A stretch of DNA of 61,278 bases from Acidimicrobiia bacterium (GCA_030431575.1 JAUIIS010000003.1:1-61278); one strand, 5' to 3'; positions 25,833-35,611 are shown, counted from the first letter of the stretch. Numbers and translations are program-made. The notes: generated by a model not told the origin, from the sequence alone.

Positions 25833-27053
25833 ATGTTGCTTCTCGCTGTATCGACCCAACGTACGATCGGACTGGTCATCGCCCTTATTGTGGGCGGCGC
25901 CGCTGCGGTCTATGTGTTGTTCAACGTCTTCTCGACGGGCAAGGACGAGATCGGCTCGGAAATCGAGCTGGCTCCAAACCGCAAGCCCTACTTCGATGAC
26001 GAGATCTTGGAAACCAAGAAGCTTGACCTGTCGCTGGCCTTTGGTGCTGGTGGTCTTGCCATTATTGCCATTGCCTTACCGTTGTATTGGCTTGGCGAAC
26101 CTGGCCGCCAAGAAGGCTATGTGGACTTCACCGACCGGGTGGCTGCCGATCGCGGTGGCGAGATCTACGAAGCACAGTGTGTTGCTTGCCACGGTGCTGC
26201 TGGTGTGGGTGGCGCAGCGGCCTACACGGTCCTTGACGAGAGTGGCCGGTTCGTCTCAAACGCGAGCTGGACCGCACCAGCGCTCAACAACATCATGTAT
26301 CGGTTCTCCGAAGACGAAGTACTGCACATCCTTAACTACGGCCGCCCACAATCGCCCATGCCAGCATGGGGTGGCCCCGGCGGTGGTCCTCTCACGAGTC
26401 AGCAGATCGAAGAGATCCTGGCGTACCTCATCCGCATCCAAATCCCGGCTGAGCAAGTCCAAGACGATGTGCAACGCGGCTTGGCACAAGCAGTAAGCGC
26501 GGACGTCGAGGCTCAGAATCCCGAGCCGTTCGAGGCGCTTGCCGAGATCAGCGCAGACCCAGAAGCAACGCCCGAAGACATCGCTGCGGCCCAAGCCGAT
26601 GTCGACGCCGCCTTAGATGCCTACTTGGCTGATCTCGCCGAGAACGACGAGGTTGCTTACGGGGAGTTGCTCTTCAACAACGCTGTTGGTGCGGGTTCCT
26701 ACAACTGTGCTCGCTGCCACACCGCCGGGTCTTCCTGGAATGCCGACGATGTGCTGGCCGAGAACCCCTCACTCGAAGGACTGATTGAACCTGAGATGCC
26801 CGGAGGCGGTGGCTTTGCTCCAAGCTTGTTGGGCGTGGCCGATCAGTTCTTGACCGCAGAAGATCAAGCAGCCTTCGTCGAACGGGGCTGTGAGCCAAAC
26901 CTCCAGTACGGCACAAACGGTGTCTGTGAACCGTCGGGTCAGATGCCAGGGTTCGGCCCCGGCGCTACTGACTATGCCAAAGAGAACGGTGGTGGCTTGC
27001 TAACACCCGAGCAAGTGGCGGCGATCGTCGCTTACGAGAGGAGCTTGCAGTAA
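25833..27053 (+). CDS. Membrane-anchored diheme cytochrome c
   Basis: 406 residues. Two N-terminal hydrophobic helices (about 11-34 and 65-87), then two cytochrome c domains outside the membrane: heme motifs CVACH (116-120) and CARCH (292-296). Likely methionine ligands are in RPQSPMPAWGG and SGQMPGFGPG. The two domains are joined by a Glu/Ala-rich helical linker (about 205-275). It plays the part of cytochrome f / QcrC in this complex, although its architecture differs from the usual C-terminally anchored QcrC. The stop overlaps the start of the next gene by one base. Confidence 0.85.
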   Translation: MLLLAVSTQRTIGLVIALIVGGAAAVYVLFNVFSTGKDEIGSEIELAPNRKPYFDDEILETKKLDLSLAFGAGGLAIIAIALPLYWLGEPGRQEGYVDFTDRVAADRGGEIYEAQCVACHGAAGVGGAAAYTVLDESGRFVSNASWTAPALNNIMYRFSEDEVLHILNYGRPQSPMPAWGGPGGGPLTSQQIEEILAYLIRIQIPAEQVQDDVQRGLAQAVSADVEAQNPEPFEALAEISADPEATPEDIAAAQADVDAALDAYLADLAENDEVAYGELLFNNAVGAGSYNCARCHTAGSSWNADDVLAENPSLEGLIEPEMPGGGGFAPSLLGVADQFLTAEDQAAFVERGCEPNLQYGTNGVCEPSGQMPGFGPGATDYAKENGGGLLTPEQVAAIVAYERSLQ

Positions 27054-28237
27054 TGCTCTCGTTTATCAACGTCATTGCTGGCATCAGCTGGGAACCCGAG
27101 ATACGCGGCGCCCTGGTTGTGCTGGTTGGCTCGACAGTCCTCTTTGGCAGCGTCTGGCTTCTGCTCACAACCAACATTGGTAGCCGCCTCAGTACCCTCA
27201 ACTCCCTGACTGGCTTCTTCGGCTGGATGTTCATCATGGGTGTGGTCTGGTGGATCTACGGCGGAAACGTGCTCAGCGGCGACGACCCGTCATGGGTACC
27301 CGAGGAGACCGTCTACGGGGACTTTGCGCTTGCCGAAAGCGAAGACGTGCCGAAGCTGGCTGATGCGACGCTCACGCCAGCGCCCGAGGTTGTCGACATC
27401 ATGTGTCCCGGCCTTGTTGATGCCACGGTCCAACTTCAGCGTGCCCGCGTGGTTGAGGACAACGTCAACCTCGAGCTATCCGAGTTCTATACGGCCCCTG
27501 CTGAGCACCCTTACTGTCTCAACGAACAGATTGGTGAACTGCTTGCGGTTGATGCCGAGACACTTGGCGAGGACCTCACCGCCGCAAACGAAGCCTACGG
27601 CGAAGACGACCCTCGTTTCCTTGACGATGCAGAGCTCGAAGCAGCCATTACCCAAGCCGTTGATGACGAAATCCGCAAAGACAATCAGCTGAGTTTGTCT
27701 GGATTGCTCTCGGTCTCCCCAGAGATCATCGACAACGCTGTCGACGAAGGCATTTTGGACTTCCAGGACTGGGACCTCGTGTCCTCCGCTGACGCAGGCG
27801 AGGCGCAGGCCACTGCCAGTGCGTTCTTGGTCGATCAGGCCAATAGCTTCAGCGCCCCAGGCGACTTCTTGATGCTCGACACCTTCCAAGAAGGCGGGAA
27901 GCCCAAGCGGGCCAGCGACGGCGTCTACGACCGTGTCGCCAACGAGATCCGCAATACCGTGGTGTTCTGGCACCCCAAGCACACCATCGTCGTTGAGATC
28001 CGACCCACGCTCGACAAGCCGACGATTGCTGGCCAAGCACCCCCATTCCCCGAAATCGACCCTGATGGTCAGCTGGTGTCGGTCGTCATGGTCCGTGACC
28101 TGGGTAGCAAGCGTCTCCCGGCCGCGCTCATTACGATGGGCTCACTTGTCATCTTCCTCGTGTTGTGCTGGATGCTGCACGTTCGTGACCTCGAACTACG
28201 GCGGAAACTCGACGAATGGGATCCAGCTAGCGCCTAG
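27053..28237 (+). CDS. Uncharacterised membrane protein with large extracytoplasmic domain, bc operon
   Basis: 394 residues. Two N-terminal helices (about 18-39 and 52-70) and one near the C-terminus (ITMGSLVIFLVLCWMLHV, about 360-378), followed by a basic tail. The roughly 285-residue domain between them is acidic and carries two cysteines (DIMCPGL and HPYCLNEQ) that could form a disulfide, but no heme or iron-sulfur motif. I do not recognise the family. Translational coupling to the diheme cytochrome (ATG within its stop) and 12-nt spacing to nuoA1 place it at the junction of complex III and complex I genes; an assembly or supercomplex role is inference. Confidence 0.7.
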   Translation: MLSFINVIAGISWEPEIRGALVVLVGSTVLFGSVWLLLTTNIGSRLSTLNSLTGFFGWMFIMGVVWWIYGGNVLSGDDPSWVPEETVYGDFALAESEDVPKLADATLTPAPEVVDIMCPGLVDATVQLQRARVVEDNVNLELSEFYTAPAEHPYCLNEQIGELLAVDAETLGEDLTAANEAYGEDDPRFLDDAELEAAITQAVDDEIRKDNQLSLSGLLSVSPEIIDNAVDEGILDFQDWDLVSSADAGEAQATASAFLVDQANSFSAPGDFLMLDTFQEGGKPKRASDGVYDRVANEIRNTVVFWHPKHTIVVEIRPTLDKPTIAGQAPPFPEIDPDGQLVSVVMVRDLGSKRLPAALITMGSLVIFLVLCWMLHVRDLELRRKLDEWDPASA

Positions 28238-28249
28238 GAGGCAGCCCGT

Positions 28250-28741
28250 ATGGGTCAGTATCTTCCAATCCTGGCGCTGCTCATCCTGGCAGTGCTCTTT
28301 GCAGCGATCAGCTTTGTGGCATCGGGTCTGTTCGCGCCCAAGCGCACCACCTCAGCCAAACGCGCACCCTATGAGTGCGGTGTAGAGCCTGCTCAAGACA
28401 CCCCCGACCGGTTCCCGGTTCGGTTCTTCTTGGTGGCCATGATCTTCATCGTGTTCGACATCGAGATCATCTTCTTGTATCCGTGGGCCACGATCTTCCG
28501 TCAACTCGGCCTGTTTGGCCTCGTGGCAATGTTCATCTTTGCCTTCGCAGTATTTGAATCGTTCGTGTATCTCATTGGCAACGGCGCTCTCGATTGGGGC
28601 CCCGTCAAGCGGGCGGTCCGCCGCGAGCTCGTCGACCCAGGCCGAACAGCCAACACAACCATTCGTCGTGTCGGCGCCGAAGGCCGTATGGAATTCGACG
28701 ATGTCGACACCCGAACCGCTACCCCCGGGGAAGCCGCCTGA
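28250..28741 (+). CDS. nuoA: NADH-quinone oxidoreductase subunit A (cluster 1)
   Basis: 163 residues, three membrane helices. The signature [43 protein letters not shown] is the conserved ND3 loop and helix. An extra 40-residue hydrophilic tail (from about [19 protein letters not shown]) is longer than usual. Shine-Dalgarno AGGAGGCAG. No promoter or terminator separates it from the bc genes, so cluster 1 is probably part of the bc operon. The stop overlaps the nuoB ATG by one base. Confidence 0.93.
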   Translation: MGQYLPILALLILAVLFAAISFVASGLFAPKRTTSAKRAPYECGVEPAQDTPDRFPVRFFLVAMIFIVFDIEIIFLYPWATIFRQLGLFGLVAMFIFAFAVFESFVYLIGNGALDWGPVKRAVRRELVDPGRTANTTIRRVGAEGRMEFDDVDTRTATPGEAA

Positions 28742-29340
28742 TGCCTACTCTGCCTGTCCTCGGCGACAGTACCGGCCCGGGCGAACAAGGCCTTGCTGGG
28801 CTCGAGCACAACTTCGCAACCGGCAGACTCGAAGACCTTGTCAAGTGGTCTCGTCGCATGAGCATGTGGCCAGCCACCTTCGGCCTGGCCTGCTGTGCAC
28901 TGGAGATGATGGCTACCGGCGCCGCGCACTACGACCTCTCCCGCTGGGGCATGGAAGTCTTTCGAGCTTCGCCCCGGCAAGCAGATCTCATGATCGTAGC
29001 CGGGCGCGTGTCGCAGAAGATGGCCCCAGTCTTGCGCCAGATCTACGACCAAATGATGGAACCCAAGTGGGTCATCTCCATGGGTGTGTGTGCCAGCTCC
29101 GGGGGTATGTTCAACAACTATGCGCTGGTTCAAGGTGTCGACCAGATTGTGCCGGTGGACATCTACGCGCCAGGCTGCCCGCCCGGGCCTGAAACGCTTA
29201 TGCACGCGATCTCGACCTTGCATGACAAGGTCAGAGATGGCGAACTCACCCAGCGACGCCAACAAACCGGTGGCGGCGCGGGCATTATCGTGGAACAGCG
29301 CGACGGCCAGACCGCAACCGAGATCGTGATTGCGCGTTAA
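28741..29340 (+). CDS. nuoB: NADH-quinone oxidoreductase subunit B (cluster 1)
   Basis: 199 residues from the ATG at 28741; the track start at 28594 is inside nuoA. It holds cluster N2, which passes electrons to quinone: ligands C51 and C52 in [10 protein letters not shown], one in [10 protein letters not shown] and one in [10 protein letters not shown] roughly 35-residue N-terminal extension ([15 protein letters not shown]) precedes the core. It forms the Q-module with NuoC, NuoD and NuoI. Confidence 0.95.
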   Translation: MPTLPVLGDSTGPGEQGLAGLEHNFATGRLEDLVKWSRRMSMWPATFGLACCALEMMATGAAHYDLSRWGMEVFRASPRQADLMIVAGRVSQKMAPVLRQIYDQMMEPKWVISMGVCASSGGMFNNYALVQGVDQIVPVDIYAPGCPPGPETLMHAISTLHDKVRDGELTQRRQQTGGGAGIIVEQRDGQTATEIVIAR

Positions 29341-29372
29341 GCGCACACATCGGGCGAAGACGAGGAACACCA

Positions 29373-29909
29373 GTGTCACAAGAGGTTGAGGAGAGCGAAG
29401 AGGAGGCCCAAGAGGCCGCCCCTGAGGTGGAGGTCGAGACCCAGTACGGGGTCGCCGTCACTCGTTCTCGTGGCCAGTTGGTGCTGCACCCACCGGTCGA
29501 CCAACTCATTGAAACGGTCACTGCGCTTCGCGAGGACGGCTACAACATGTTGCTTGACGTCACCGCTGTTGACTACCTCACCCAACCCAACCGCGACTTG
29601 CCTCACGGTGTGGCAGGAGCCCGGTTCGAGCTCGTTGTGGGGCTTATCTCACACACCAAACGCGAACGCATCCGACTTCGGGTACAAGTCGACGAAGCAG
29701 ACCCCACCGTGCCGTCGCTGTTCGACCTCTACCCAGGGGCCGAAGCACTCGAACGCGAAACCTACGACATGTTTGGCATTGTCTTCGAGGGCCACCCCGA
29801 CATGAGCCGCATCCTCATGCCCGACGACTGGCACGGCCACCCCTTGCGCAAGGACTACGGCGTGGGCGCCATCCCTGTGCAGTTCAAAGGCGCCCCGGGA
29901 CCCCGGTAG
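29373..29909 (+). CDS. nuoC: NADH-quinone oxidoreductase subunit C (cluster 1)
   Basis: 178 residues, GTG start. An acidic N-terminus (EESEEEAQEAAPEVEVE) is followed by the 30-kDa subunit fold: YNMLLDVTAVDYL, FELVVGLISHTKRERIRLRVQV, PSLFDLYPGAEALERETYDMFGIVFEGHPD and the end motif GHPLRKDYGVG. It is part of the peripheral arm. Unlike NuoC2 it has no TEVPEHLL motif. Confidence 0.93.
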   Translation: MSQEVEESEEEAQEAAPEVEVETQYGVAVTRSRGQLVLHPPVDQLIETVTALREDGYNMLLDVTAVDYLTQPNRDLPHGVAGARFELVVGLISHTKRERIRLRVQVDEADPTVPSLFDLYPGAEALERETYDMFGIVFEGHPDMSRILMPDDWHGHPLRKDYGVGAIPVQFKGAPGPR

Positions 29910-29914
29910 AACCC

Positions 29915-31204
29915 ATGGCAATCGCAGACCCTCCCCAAGACATCACCCAAGGCGACCAACGAGTTCGCTTGCGCGATGACACCAGTGCCGTCCTGCGCCT
30001 CACCGAGGCACAAGCTTCTGAGCTCACCTACGACGACAACGATCGTCGCATGATCATGAACATGGGGCCCCAGCACCCGTCCACCCACGGTGTGCTGCGC
30101 GTCATGCTGGAGCTCGACGGCGAAGTGGTGCGTCGCTCGAAGCCCATCATTGGCTATCTCCACACCGGCATGGAAAAGACGGGCGAAACGCTCAGCTACC
30201 TGCAGGGTTCTACCAATGTGACCCGCATGGACTATGCAGCGCCGCTCTTTAGCGAGCTGGCTTTCTCGATGTCCACCGAGAAGCTCTTGGGCATCGAAGT
30301 TCCCGAGCGTGCGGTGTGGATCCGTATGCTCATGTGCGAACTCAACCGCATCAGCTCTCACCTGCTTTTCCAGGCCACCAACGGCATGGACATTGGTGCG
30401 GTTGGCATGATGATCTACGGCTGGCGAGAACGCGAAGAAGTCCTCCGCTTGTTCGAAAAGATCACCGGCCTGCGCATGAACCACAACTACATCCGCCCCG
30501 GCGGTGTAGCTGCAGACCTTCCCGACGGCTGGCGCGACGACGTGTTGTCCATCATCGACAAGCTGCCAGAGCGTCTCGACGAGTTCGACAATCTCCTCAC
30601 GGGCCAACCCATCTGGCGCGAACGCCTCCAAGGCGTCGGCGTTGTCAACACCGACGAGTGCATTGCGCTGGGCGTTACGGGCCCACTGCTGCGCTCCACC
30701 GGTTACGCATGGGATCTCCGTCAGGACATGCCGTACCTGGCCTACGACCAAGTTGACTTCGACGTGCTGGTGGGAAGCTACGGCGATTGTTTCGACCGGT
30801 ACGCCATTCGCCTCAACGAGATCCGCGAATCCATCAGAATCATCCACCAGATTCTCGACAAGATGCCTACCGGCGACTACCGGATCCAGGACAAGAAGGT
30901 TACGCCACCGCCACGGGCTCGGATCGACGAGTCCATGGAAGCGCTCATCCACCACTTCAAGATCTTCACCGAAGGTTTCAAAGTGCCCGAGGGCGAGGTG
31001 TATTGCGCCGTCGAGTCTCCTCGCGGAGAGGTCGGCTGCTACATGGTCTCAGACGGTGGTGCGCACCCGTACCGCATGCACATCCGCGGCCCATCGTTCG
31101 TCAACCTTCAGGTGATGCCACACATGATGCAAGACGCCATGGTGGCCGACGCAGTGGCCATCATTTCAAGTGTCGATCCAATCATGGGGGAGGTCGATCG
31201 CTGA
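29915..31204 (+). CDS. nuoD: NADH-quinone oxidoreductase subunit D (cluster 1)
   Basis: 429 residues, 49-kDa subunit, which forms the quinone pocket with NuoB. The conserved histidine loop reads MNMGPQHPSTHGVLRVML. Further blocks: GYLHTGMEKTGE, VTRMDYAAPLFSE, ELNRISSHLLF, LRMNHNYIRPGGVAADLP, TGYAWDLRQDMPY and the C-terminal SVDPIMGEVDR. The order of residues is typical of actinobacterial NuoD. Its last base overlaps the nuoE ATG. Confidence 0.95.
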   Translation: MAIADPPQDITQGDQRVRLRDDTSAVLRLTEAQASELTYDDNDRRMIMNMGPQHPSTHGVLRVMLELDGEVVRRSKPIIGYLHTGMEKTGETLSYLQGSTNVTRMDYAAPLFSELAFSMSTEKLLGIEVPERAVWIRMLMCELNRISSHLLFQATNGMDIGAVGMMIYGWREREEVLRLFEKITGLRMNHNYIRPGGVAADLPDGWRDDVLSIIDKLPERLDEFDNLLTGQPIWRERLQGVGVVNTDECIALGVTGPLLRSTGYAWDLRQDMPYLAYDQVDFDVLVGSYGDCFDRYAIRLNEIRESIRIIHQILDKMPTGDYRIQDKKVTPPPRARIDESMEALIHHFKIFTEGFKVPEGEVYCAVESPRGEVGCYMVSDGGAHPYRMHIRGPSFVNLQVMPHMMQDAMVADAVAIISSVDPIMGEVDR

Positions 31205-31815
31205 TGGCTCGCCTCAACGCCGACAACGAACGCATCGCTCATGAGATCATCGGGCGCTACCCGCGCAAGAAGTCTGCCCTCATCCCGTTGCTTCACCTGG
31301 CCCAAGAACAAGACGGATGGGTAACCGACGAGGCCATGTCGCACATCGCCGATCTCGTAGAGGTCACCCCTGCTGAGGTCTTAGGGACCTGCAGCTTTTA
31401 TGAAATGTTCAAGCGTCACCCGGTGGGCGACTACCACGTCAATATCTGCCACGGCATTGCCTGTCACCTGTTGGGCGCGGACGAGCTCATCCACCATGCC
31501 GAGGAAACCCTCGGGGTTAAAGGCGGAGGAACCACCGACGATGGTCGCTTCACCGTCGAAGGGGTCGAATGCATAGCTGCCTGCACCGAGGCGCCGTGCC
31601 TTCAGGTCAACTATCGCTTTGCGAACAAAGTCACCACCCAAGACTTCGACGCGCTGATTGCAGACATTCGCTCTGGCGCACGCAGCGACATTCCCCCACA
31701 CGGCACGTTGGCCAAGACCCGCCAGTCCATCCCCGAAGAGCGAGCCGCTGGACCGGCCCTGGTCGAAGATGCCCAAGAGCCTGCGTGGCTAAGCCGTAAC
31801 GGGAGCGACCAGTGA
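31204..31815 (+). CDS. nuoE: NADH-quinone oxidoreductase subunit E (cluster 1)
   Basis: 203 residues from the ATG at 31204 (MARLNADNERIAHEI); the track ORF starts far inside nuoD. 24-kDa subunit with the N1a [2Fe-2S] ligands in NICHGIACHL and VECIAACTEAPC. The helical N-terminal part (YPRKKSALIPLLHLAQEQDGW) is typical. A 40-residue C-terminal tail (RQSIPEERAAGPALVEDAQEP) extends past the family end. Present only in cluster 1, so only this complex has the NADH-oxidising module. Confidence 0.94.
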   Translation: MARLNADNERIAHEIIGRYPRKKSALIPLLHLAQEQDGWVTDEAMSHIADLVEVTPAEVLGTCSFYEMFKRHPVGDYHVNICHGIACHLLGADELIHHAEETLGVKGGGTTDDGRFTVEGVECIAACTEAPCLQVNYRFANKVTTQDFDALIADIRSGARSDIPPHGTLAKTRQSIPEERAAGPALVEDAQEPAWLSRNGSDQ

Positions 31816-33122
31816 GCATCCCTAAGATCACCACCGCACGCTGGGACGTCGAAGACGGCCACACGTTGGCTGGCTACGAACGAACCGGCGGATACAGCGC
31901 TCTCAAAAAGGCGCTCGAAATGACGCCGGCCGAGGTCCACGAAGAAGTAAAGACAGCGAGTCTCCTTGGCCGCGGCGGTGCCGGCTTCCCGGCAGGGGTC
32001 AAGTGGGGATTCTGTCCCCCCGGTGTGTGGCCCCGATACCTCGTGGTCAACGGCGACGAATCCGAGCCAGGTACCTACAAAGACCGCATCATGCTTGAGC
32101 GTGATCCCCATCAGCTCATCGAGGGCTGCTTGCTGGCTTGTTACGCGCTCGGCCTGTCGCAGTGCTTCCTCTATGTCCGAGGCGAAATGGCGCATGGGCA
32201 AGAGCGAGTAGCTGCAGCGCTAAACGAGGCGTATGAAGCCGGGTATGTGGGCAAGAACATTTTGGGCACAGAAGTCTCGGTCGACGTGGTGCTGCATTGG
32301 GGCGCCGGTGCCTACATCGTGGGCGAAGAAACAGCGCTTATCGAAAGCCTCGAAGGCAATCGCGGTATGCCCCGGCTGAAGCCCCCGTTCTTCCCAGCCG
32401 CCATTGGGCTCTACGGCAAACCCACCATTGTCAACAACGTCGAGACCCTCTCCAACATCCCGTGGATCATCAACAACGGCGGCCAAGCCTTTGCCGACAT
32501 CGGCGAAGCCCCAAGCACCGGAACTCGCGTGTTTGCGGTCTCTGGCCACGTCAACAACCCGGGTGTGTTTGAAGTCGAGTTTGGGACCACAACCTTCCGC
32601 GACCTCATCATGGGCGAAGAGTATGGCGGCGGCATCCGCAACGGCGGGTCCCTCAAAGCGTTCATCCCCGGCGGAGCATCTGCGCCCTGGTTCTTCGAAG
32701 AACACCTCGACCTCCCCCTCGAAAAAGGAACCGTCGACCGGGCCGGCTCCATGCTTGGATCTGGCGCCATTGTGGTCATGGACCAGACCACCGACATCGT
32801 TAAGGCCTGCCACAACGTGGTCCGGTTCTTCTCGCGAGAGTCCTGCGGCAAGTGTTCGCCGTGCCGCGAAGGTACGTCATGGCTCGAAAAGATCTTGCAG
32901 CGCATCATCGACGGAAACGGTCGCCGAGCCGACCTGGCCCTGTTAATGGATGTCTGCGACAACATCAGTCCCGGCATTGCCTGGCCGCCCAAGCAGACAA
33001 CTATTTGCCCCTTGGGGCCATCGGCAGTGTCGCCCATTGCTTCGGTCATCGAGCGTTTCGCCGACGAGTTCGATGCTTACCTGGGCGAACCCTCCACAGA
33101 GCAGGCGGTCGAGGTTCGATGA
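31812..33122 (+). CDS. nuoF: NADH-quinone oxidoreductase subunit F (NADH/FMN-binding, cluster 1)
   Basis: 436 residues, GTG start, 4-nt overlap with nuoE. 51-kDa subunit, the entry point for NADH. Nucleotide and flavin motifs: LLGRGGAGFPAGVKWGF, VNGDESEPGTYKDR, GAGAYIVGEETALIESLEG, PTIVNNVETLSNIP. The N3 [4Fe-4S] ligands are in ESCGKCSPCREG plus a later cysteine in TICPLGPSA. All are present, so NADH oxidation by complex 1 is expected. Confidence 0.96.
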   Translation: MSIPKITTARWDVEDGHTLAGYERTGGYSALKKALEMTPAEVHEEVKTASLLGRGGAGFPAGVKWGFCPPGVWPRYLVVNGDESEPGTYKDRIMLERDPHQLIEGCLLACYALGLSQCFLYVRGEMAHGQERVAAALNEAYEAGYVGKNILGTEVSVDVVLHWGAGAYIVGEETALIESLEGNRGMPRLKPPFFPAAIGLYGKPTIVNNVETLSNIPWIINNGGQAFADIGEAPSTGTRVFAVSGHVNNPGVFEVEFGTTTFRDLIMGEEYGGGIRNGGSLKAFIPGGASAPWFFEEHLDLPLEKGTVDRAGSMLGSGAIVVMDQTTDIVKACHNVVRFFSRESCGKCSPCREGTSWLEKILQRIIDGNGRRADLALLMDVCDNISPGIAWPPKQTTICPLGPSAVSPIASVIERFADEFDAYLGEPSTEQAVEVR

Positions 33123-35611
33123 GCGACGACATGGTTACGTTCAACGTCGACGGCAACGAGGTGTCTGCACCGGCAGGCAAGCTCGTCATCGAAGCCTGCG
33201 AAGACGCAGGCGTGTACATTCCGCGCTTCTGCCATCACGAGCGCATGAACCCGGTGGGTATGTGCCGCATGTGCATTGTCGAAGTCGACACCGGCCGCGG
33301 CCCGGCCTTGCAGCCCAGCTGCATGCTCACCGTCAGCGACGGAATGATCGTCGACACCCAGTCCGATGTCACCAAGAAGGCCCAGGACGGTGTGCTCGAG
33401 TTCTTGCTCGTCAACCACCCTCTTGACTGCCCGGTCTGTGACAAGGGCGGGGAATGCCCGCTGCAAGATCAAACCATGGCCTACGGGCCGGGCGAGTCAC
33501 GTTTTGTCGAAGAGAAGCGCCACTACGAGAAGCCCATCCCGGTCAACGACAACGTGTATCTCGACCGCGAACGTTGCATCCTGTGCGACCGCTGCACCCG
33601 CTTTGCCGACGAGGTTGTTGGTGATCCGCTCATCCACTTCATGGATCGCGGCAACCAGACCCAGGTAAACACGTTCCCTGACGAACCCTTTGCCAGCTAC
33701 TTCAGTGGCAACGTGGTCCAGATCTGTCCTGTTGGCGCGCTGACGGCGAAGCCTTACCGCTTCAAGGCCCGTCCTTGGGACCTGGCCGAAGTCGATTCCA
33801 CCTACCCCAACGCGATGGGCGACCGCATCAACGTGCAGTCTTCACGCGACCAGGTGCTGCGGTTCCAAGGTGTGGACTCAGACGCCGTCAACTGGGGTTG
33901 GCTCGCTGACAAAGAGCGCTTCTCGTTCGAGGCGCTCCAAAGCGACAACCGAATTGGTAGCCCACTGATGCGCGGCGGTGGCCTCAACAAGGCTGATGCC
34001 GATGGCGACGAACTGGTTGCGGCCAGCTGGTCACAGGCACTCGGCTCTGCTGCCAAAGCTATTGCCGACACCACCCCCGACAAGGTCGGATTCGTTGGAG
34101 GTGCCCGGCTGTCCAATGAGGCGCAATACGCTTGGACCAAGCTTGCCAAGGGTCTCGTGGGCACCGACAACGTCGACGCCCAACTGGGCGACGAACTTCC
34201 TCCGCACGCCCTGCTGGGTTTGCCCCGGGCCACAGTGGCCGAGGCCTGCCAACCTGGTGGTGTCATCGTGCTCATTGGCTGCGACCCCAAAGAGACGTTG
34301 GGCACGCTGTACATCCGCTTGCGCCATGCCGTGGTTGAAGACGGCGCCAAGCTGATCGAGATCACGCCTACCGACACGGGCCTGACGAACGTGGCCAGTG
34401 CCTCGTTGCGTGCCCGCCCAGGCGAAGCCGGCACCGTCGCACGCGCCCTGCTTGCCGAAACCGTGTCGGGCCACATTGGTGGCGTCGACGAAGATGCCCT
34501 CGCTACTGCACGTGACCTTTTGGGTTCTGGCCCCGTGACGGTCGTGTTGGGGCGTGGCTCGCTTTCCGAGTCAGTCGACAGCGTCCTTGAAGCCGCTGAT
34601 GCGTTCCTCGATGTCGACGGCGTGCGTTTCCTGCAAGCCATTGGCCGTGGCAACACCATGGGTGCGCTGGACATGGGTATGTCTCCGGGCTTGTTGCCGG
34701 GGCGGACATCGCTGGCCGCTGGCCAAGACGCGTTTAGTGATCTCTGGCCCCAGCTGCCCAACAGCGACGGCATGAACACTGCTGCCATGCTCGAAGCTGG
34801 CGCAGCCGGCAACCTCGACGTGTTGGTCCTTCTTGGCGCTGACCCCATCAACGATGCCCTCGACCCTGCTGTTGCGGCTAAGGCGCTGGCGACAGTGCCC
34901 ACAGTCATCGCCGTCGACCTCTTCGTGAACGACTCAGTGTCCAAGGCCCATGTGGTATTCCCCGCGGCAGCGTTCACCGAGTCCTCCGGCAGCCATACCA
35001 ACCTCGAAGGCCGCATTACTGCTATTCGCCAAAAGGTCACCCCGCCAGGCACTGCCCGGTCCGACTTGGTAATTGCTGCGGAGTTGGCACGACGACTCGG
35101 ACACGACCTGGGCCTCGAAACCCCAAGTGACGTGTGGGAAGAACTCGGACCACGCTCAGCCGTGCATGGCGATGTATCGAGCGCGGCTATCGAAGCCGAC
35201 GTGGATGGTGTGCTTATCACCGCTACCGGCCGCGTGGCGTTTGCGCCGCCCGACCAGGCGGTCTCACGCGAGCCGGTCAATGCCTACGCCCTTCGTTTGG
35301 TAACCGCCCGGCGCATGTTCGACAACGGCACAATGGTGCAGCAAAGTCCCCACCTGGCTGGCTTTGCTGGTCAGGCCTCGTTGCGGGTAAACCCCTACGA
35401 CTTCAACCGCGTCGGCGTGGCCGATGGCGAAGAGGTACGAGTCAGCGCACCCAAGGGTTCGGTCAACGTCGCGGCCCGGGTCGACCCAGGGGTGCCCAAA
35501 GGCATCGTGGTCTTGGACTACAACCGTTCTGGTGCCGACGCTCGCGTGTTGCTGGACCCAGGCGCTACCAGTATCGATATCCGGCTCGAATCCAAGGGAG
35601 GTAAGGCCTGA
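33119..35611 (+). CDS. nuoG: NADH-quinone oxidoreductase subunit G (cluster 1)
   Basis: 830 residues from the ATG at 33119, overlapping nuoF by 4 nt; the track start is inside nuoF. The N-terminal [2Fe-2S] site is CHHERMNPVGMCRMC with a fourth cysteine in LQPSCML. Then come the His-Cys cluster region CPVCDKGGECPLQD, the motif CILCDRCTRFADEV, and a molybdopterin-oxidoreductase-like domain (about 240-830) that has lost catalysis in this family. It relays electrons from NuoF to NuoI. Confidence 0.94.
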   Translation: MSDDMVTFNVDGNEVSAPAGKLVIEACEDAGVYIPRFCHHERMNPVGMCRMCIVEVDTGRGPALQPSCMLTVSDGMIVDTQSDVTKKAQDGVLEFLLVNHPLDCPVCDKGGECPLQDQTMAYGPGESRFVEEKRHYEKPIPVNDNVYLDRERCILCDRCTRFADEVVGDPLIHFMDRGNQTQVNTFPDEPFASYFSGNVVQICPVGALTAKPYRFKARPWDLAEVDSTYPNAMGDRINVQSSRDQVLRFQGVDSDAVNWGWLADKERFSFEALQSDNRIGSPLMRGGGLNKADADGDELVAASWSQALGSAAKAIADTTPDKVGFVGGARLSNEAQYAWTKLAKGLVGTDNVDAQLGDELPPHALLGLPRATVAEACQPGGVIVLIGCDPKETLGTLYIRLRHAVVEDGAKLIEITPTDTGLTNVASASLRARPGEAGTVARALLAETVSGHIGGVDEDALATARDLLGSGPVTVVLGRGSLSESVDSVLEAADAFLDVDGVRFLQAIGRGNTMGALDMGMSPGLLPGRTSLAAGQDAFSDLWPQLPNSDGMNTAAMLEAGAAGNLDVLVLLGADPINDALDPAVAAKALATVPTVIAVDLFVNDSVSKAHVVFPAAAFTESSGSHTNLEGRITAIRQKVTPPGTARSDLVIAAELARRLGHDLGLETPSDVWEELGPRSAVHGDVSSAAIEADVDGVLITATGRVAFAPPDQAVSREPVNAYALRLVTARRMFDNGTMVQQSPHLAGFAGQASLRVNPYDFNRVGVADGEEVRVSAPKGSVNVAARVDPGVPKGIVVLDYNRSGADARVLLDPGATSIDIRLESKGGKA

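Noticed and set aside
33802-35280. 492-codon ORF on the minus strand
   Set aside because: Exact antisense of nuoG. Ser/Arg/Ala-rich with no domain; an effect of GC-biased third codon positions.
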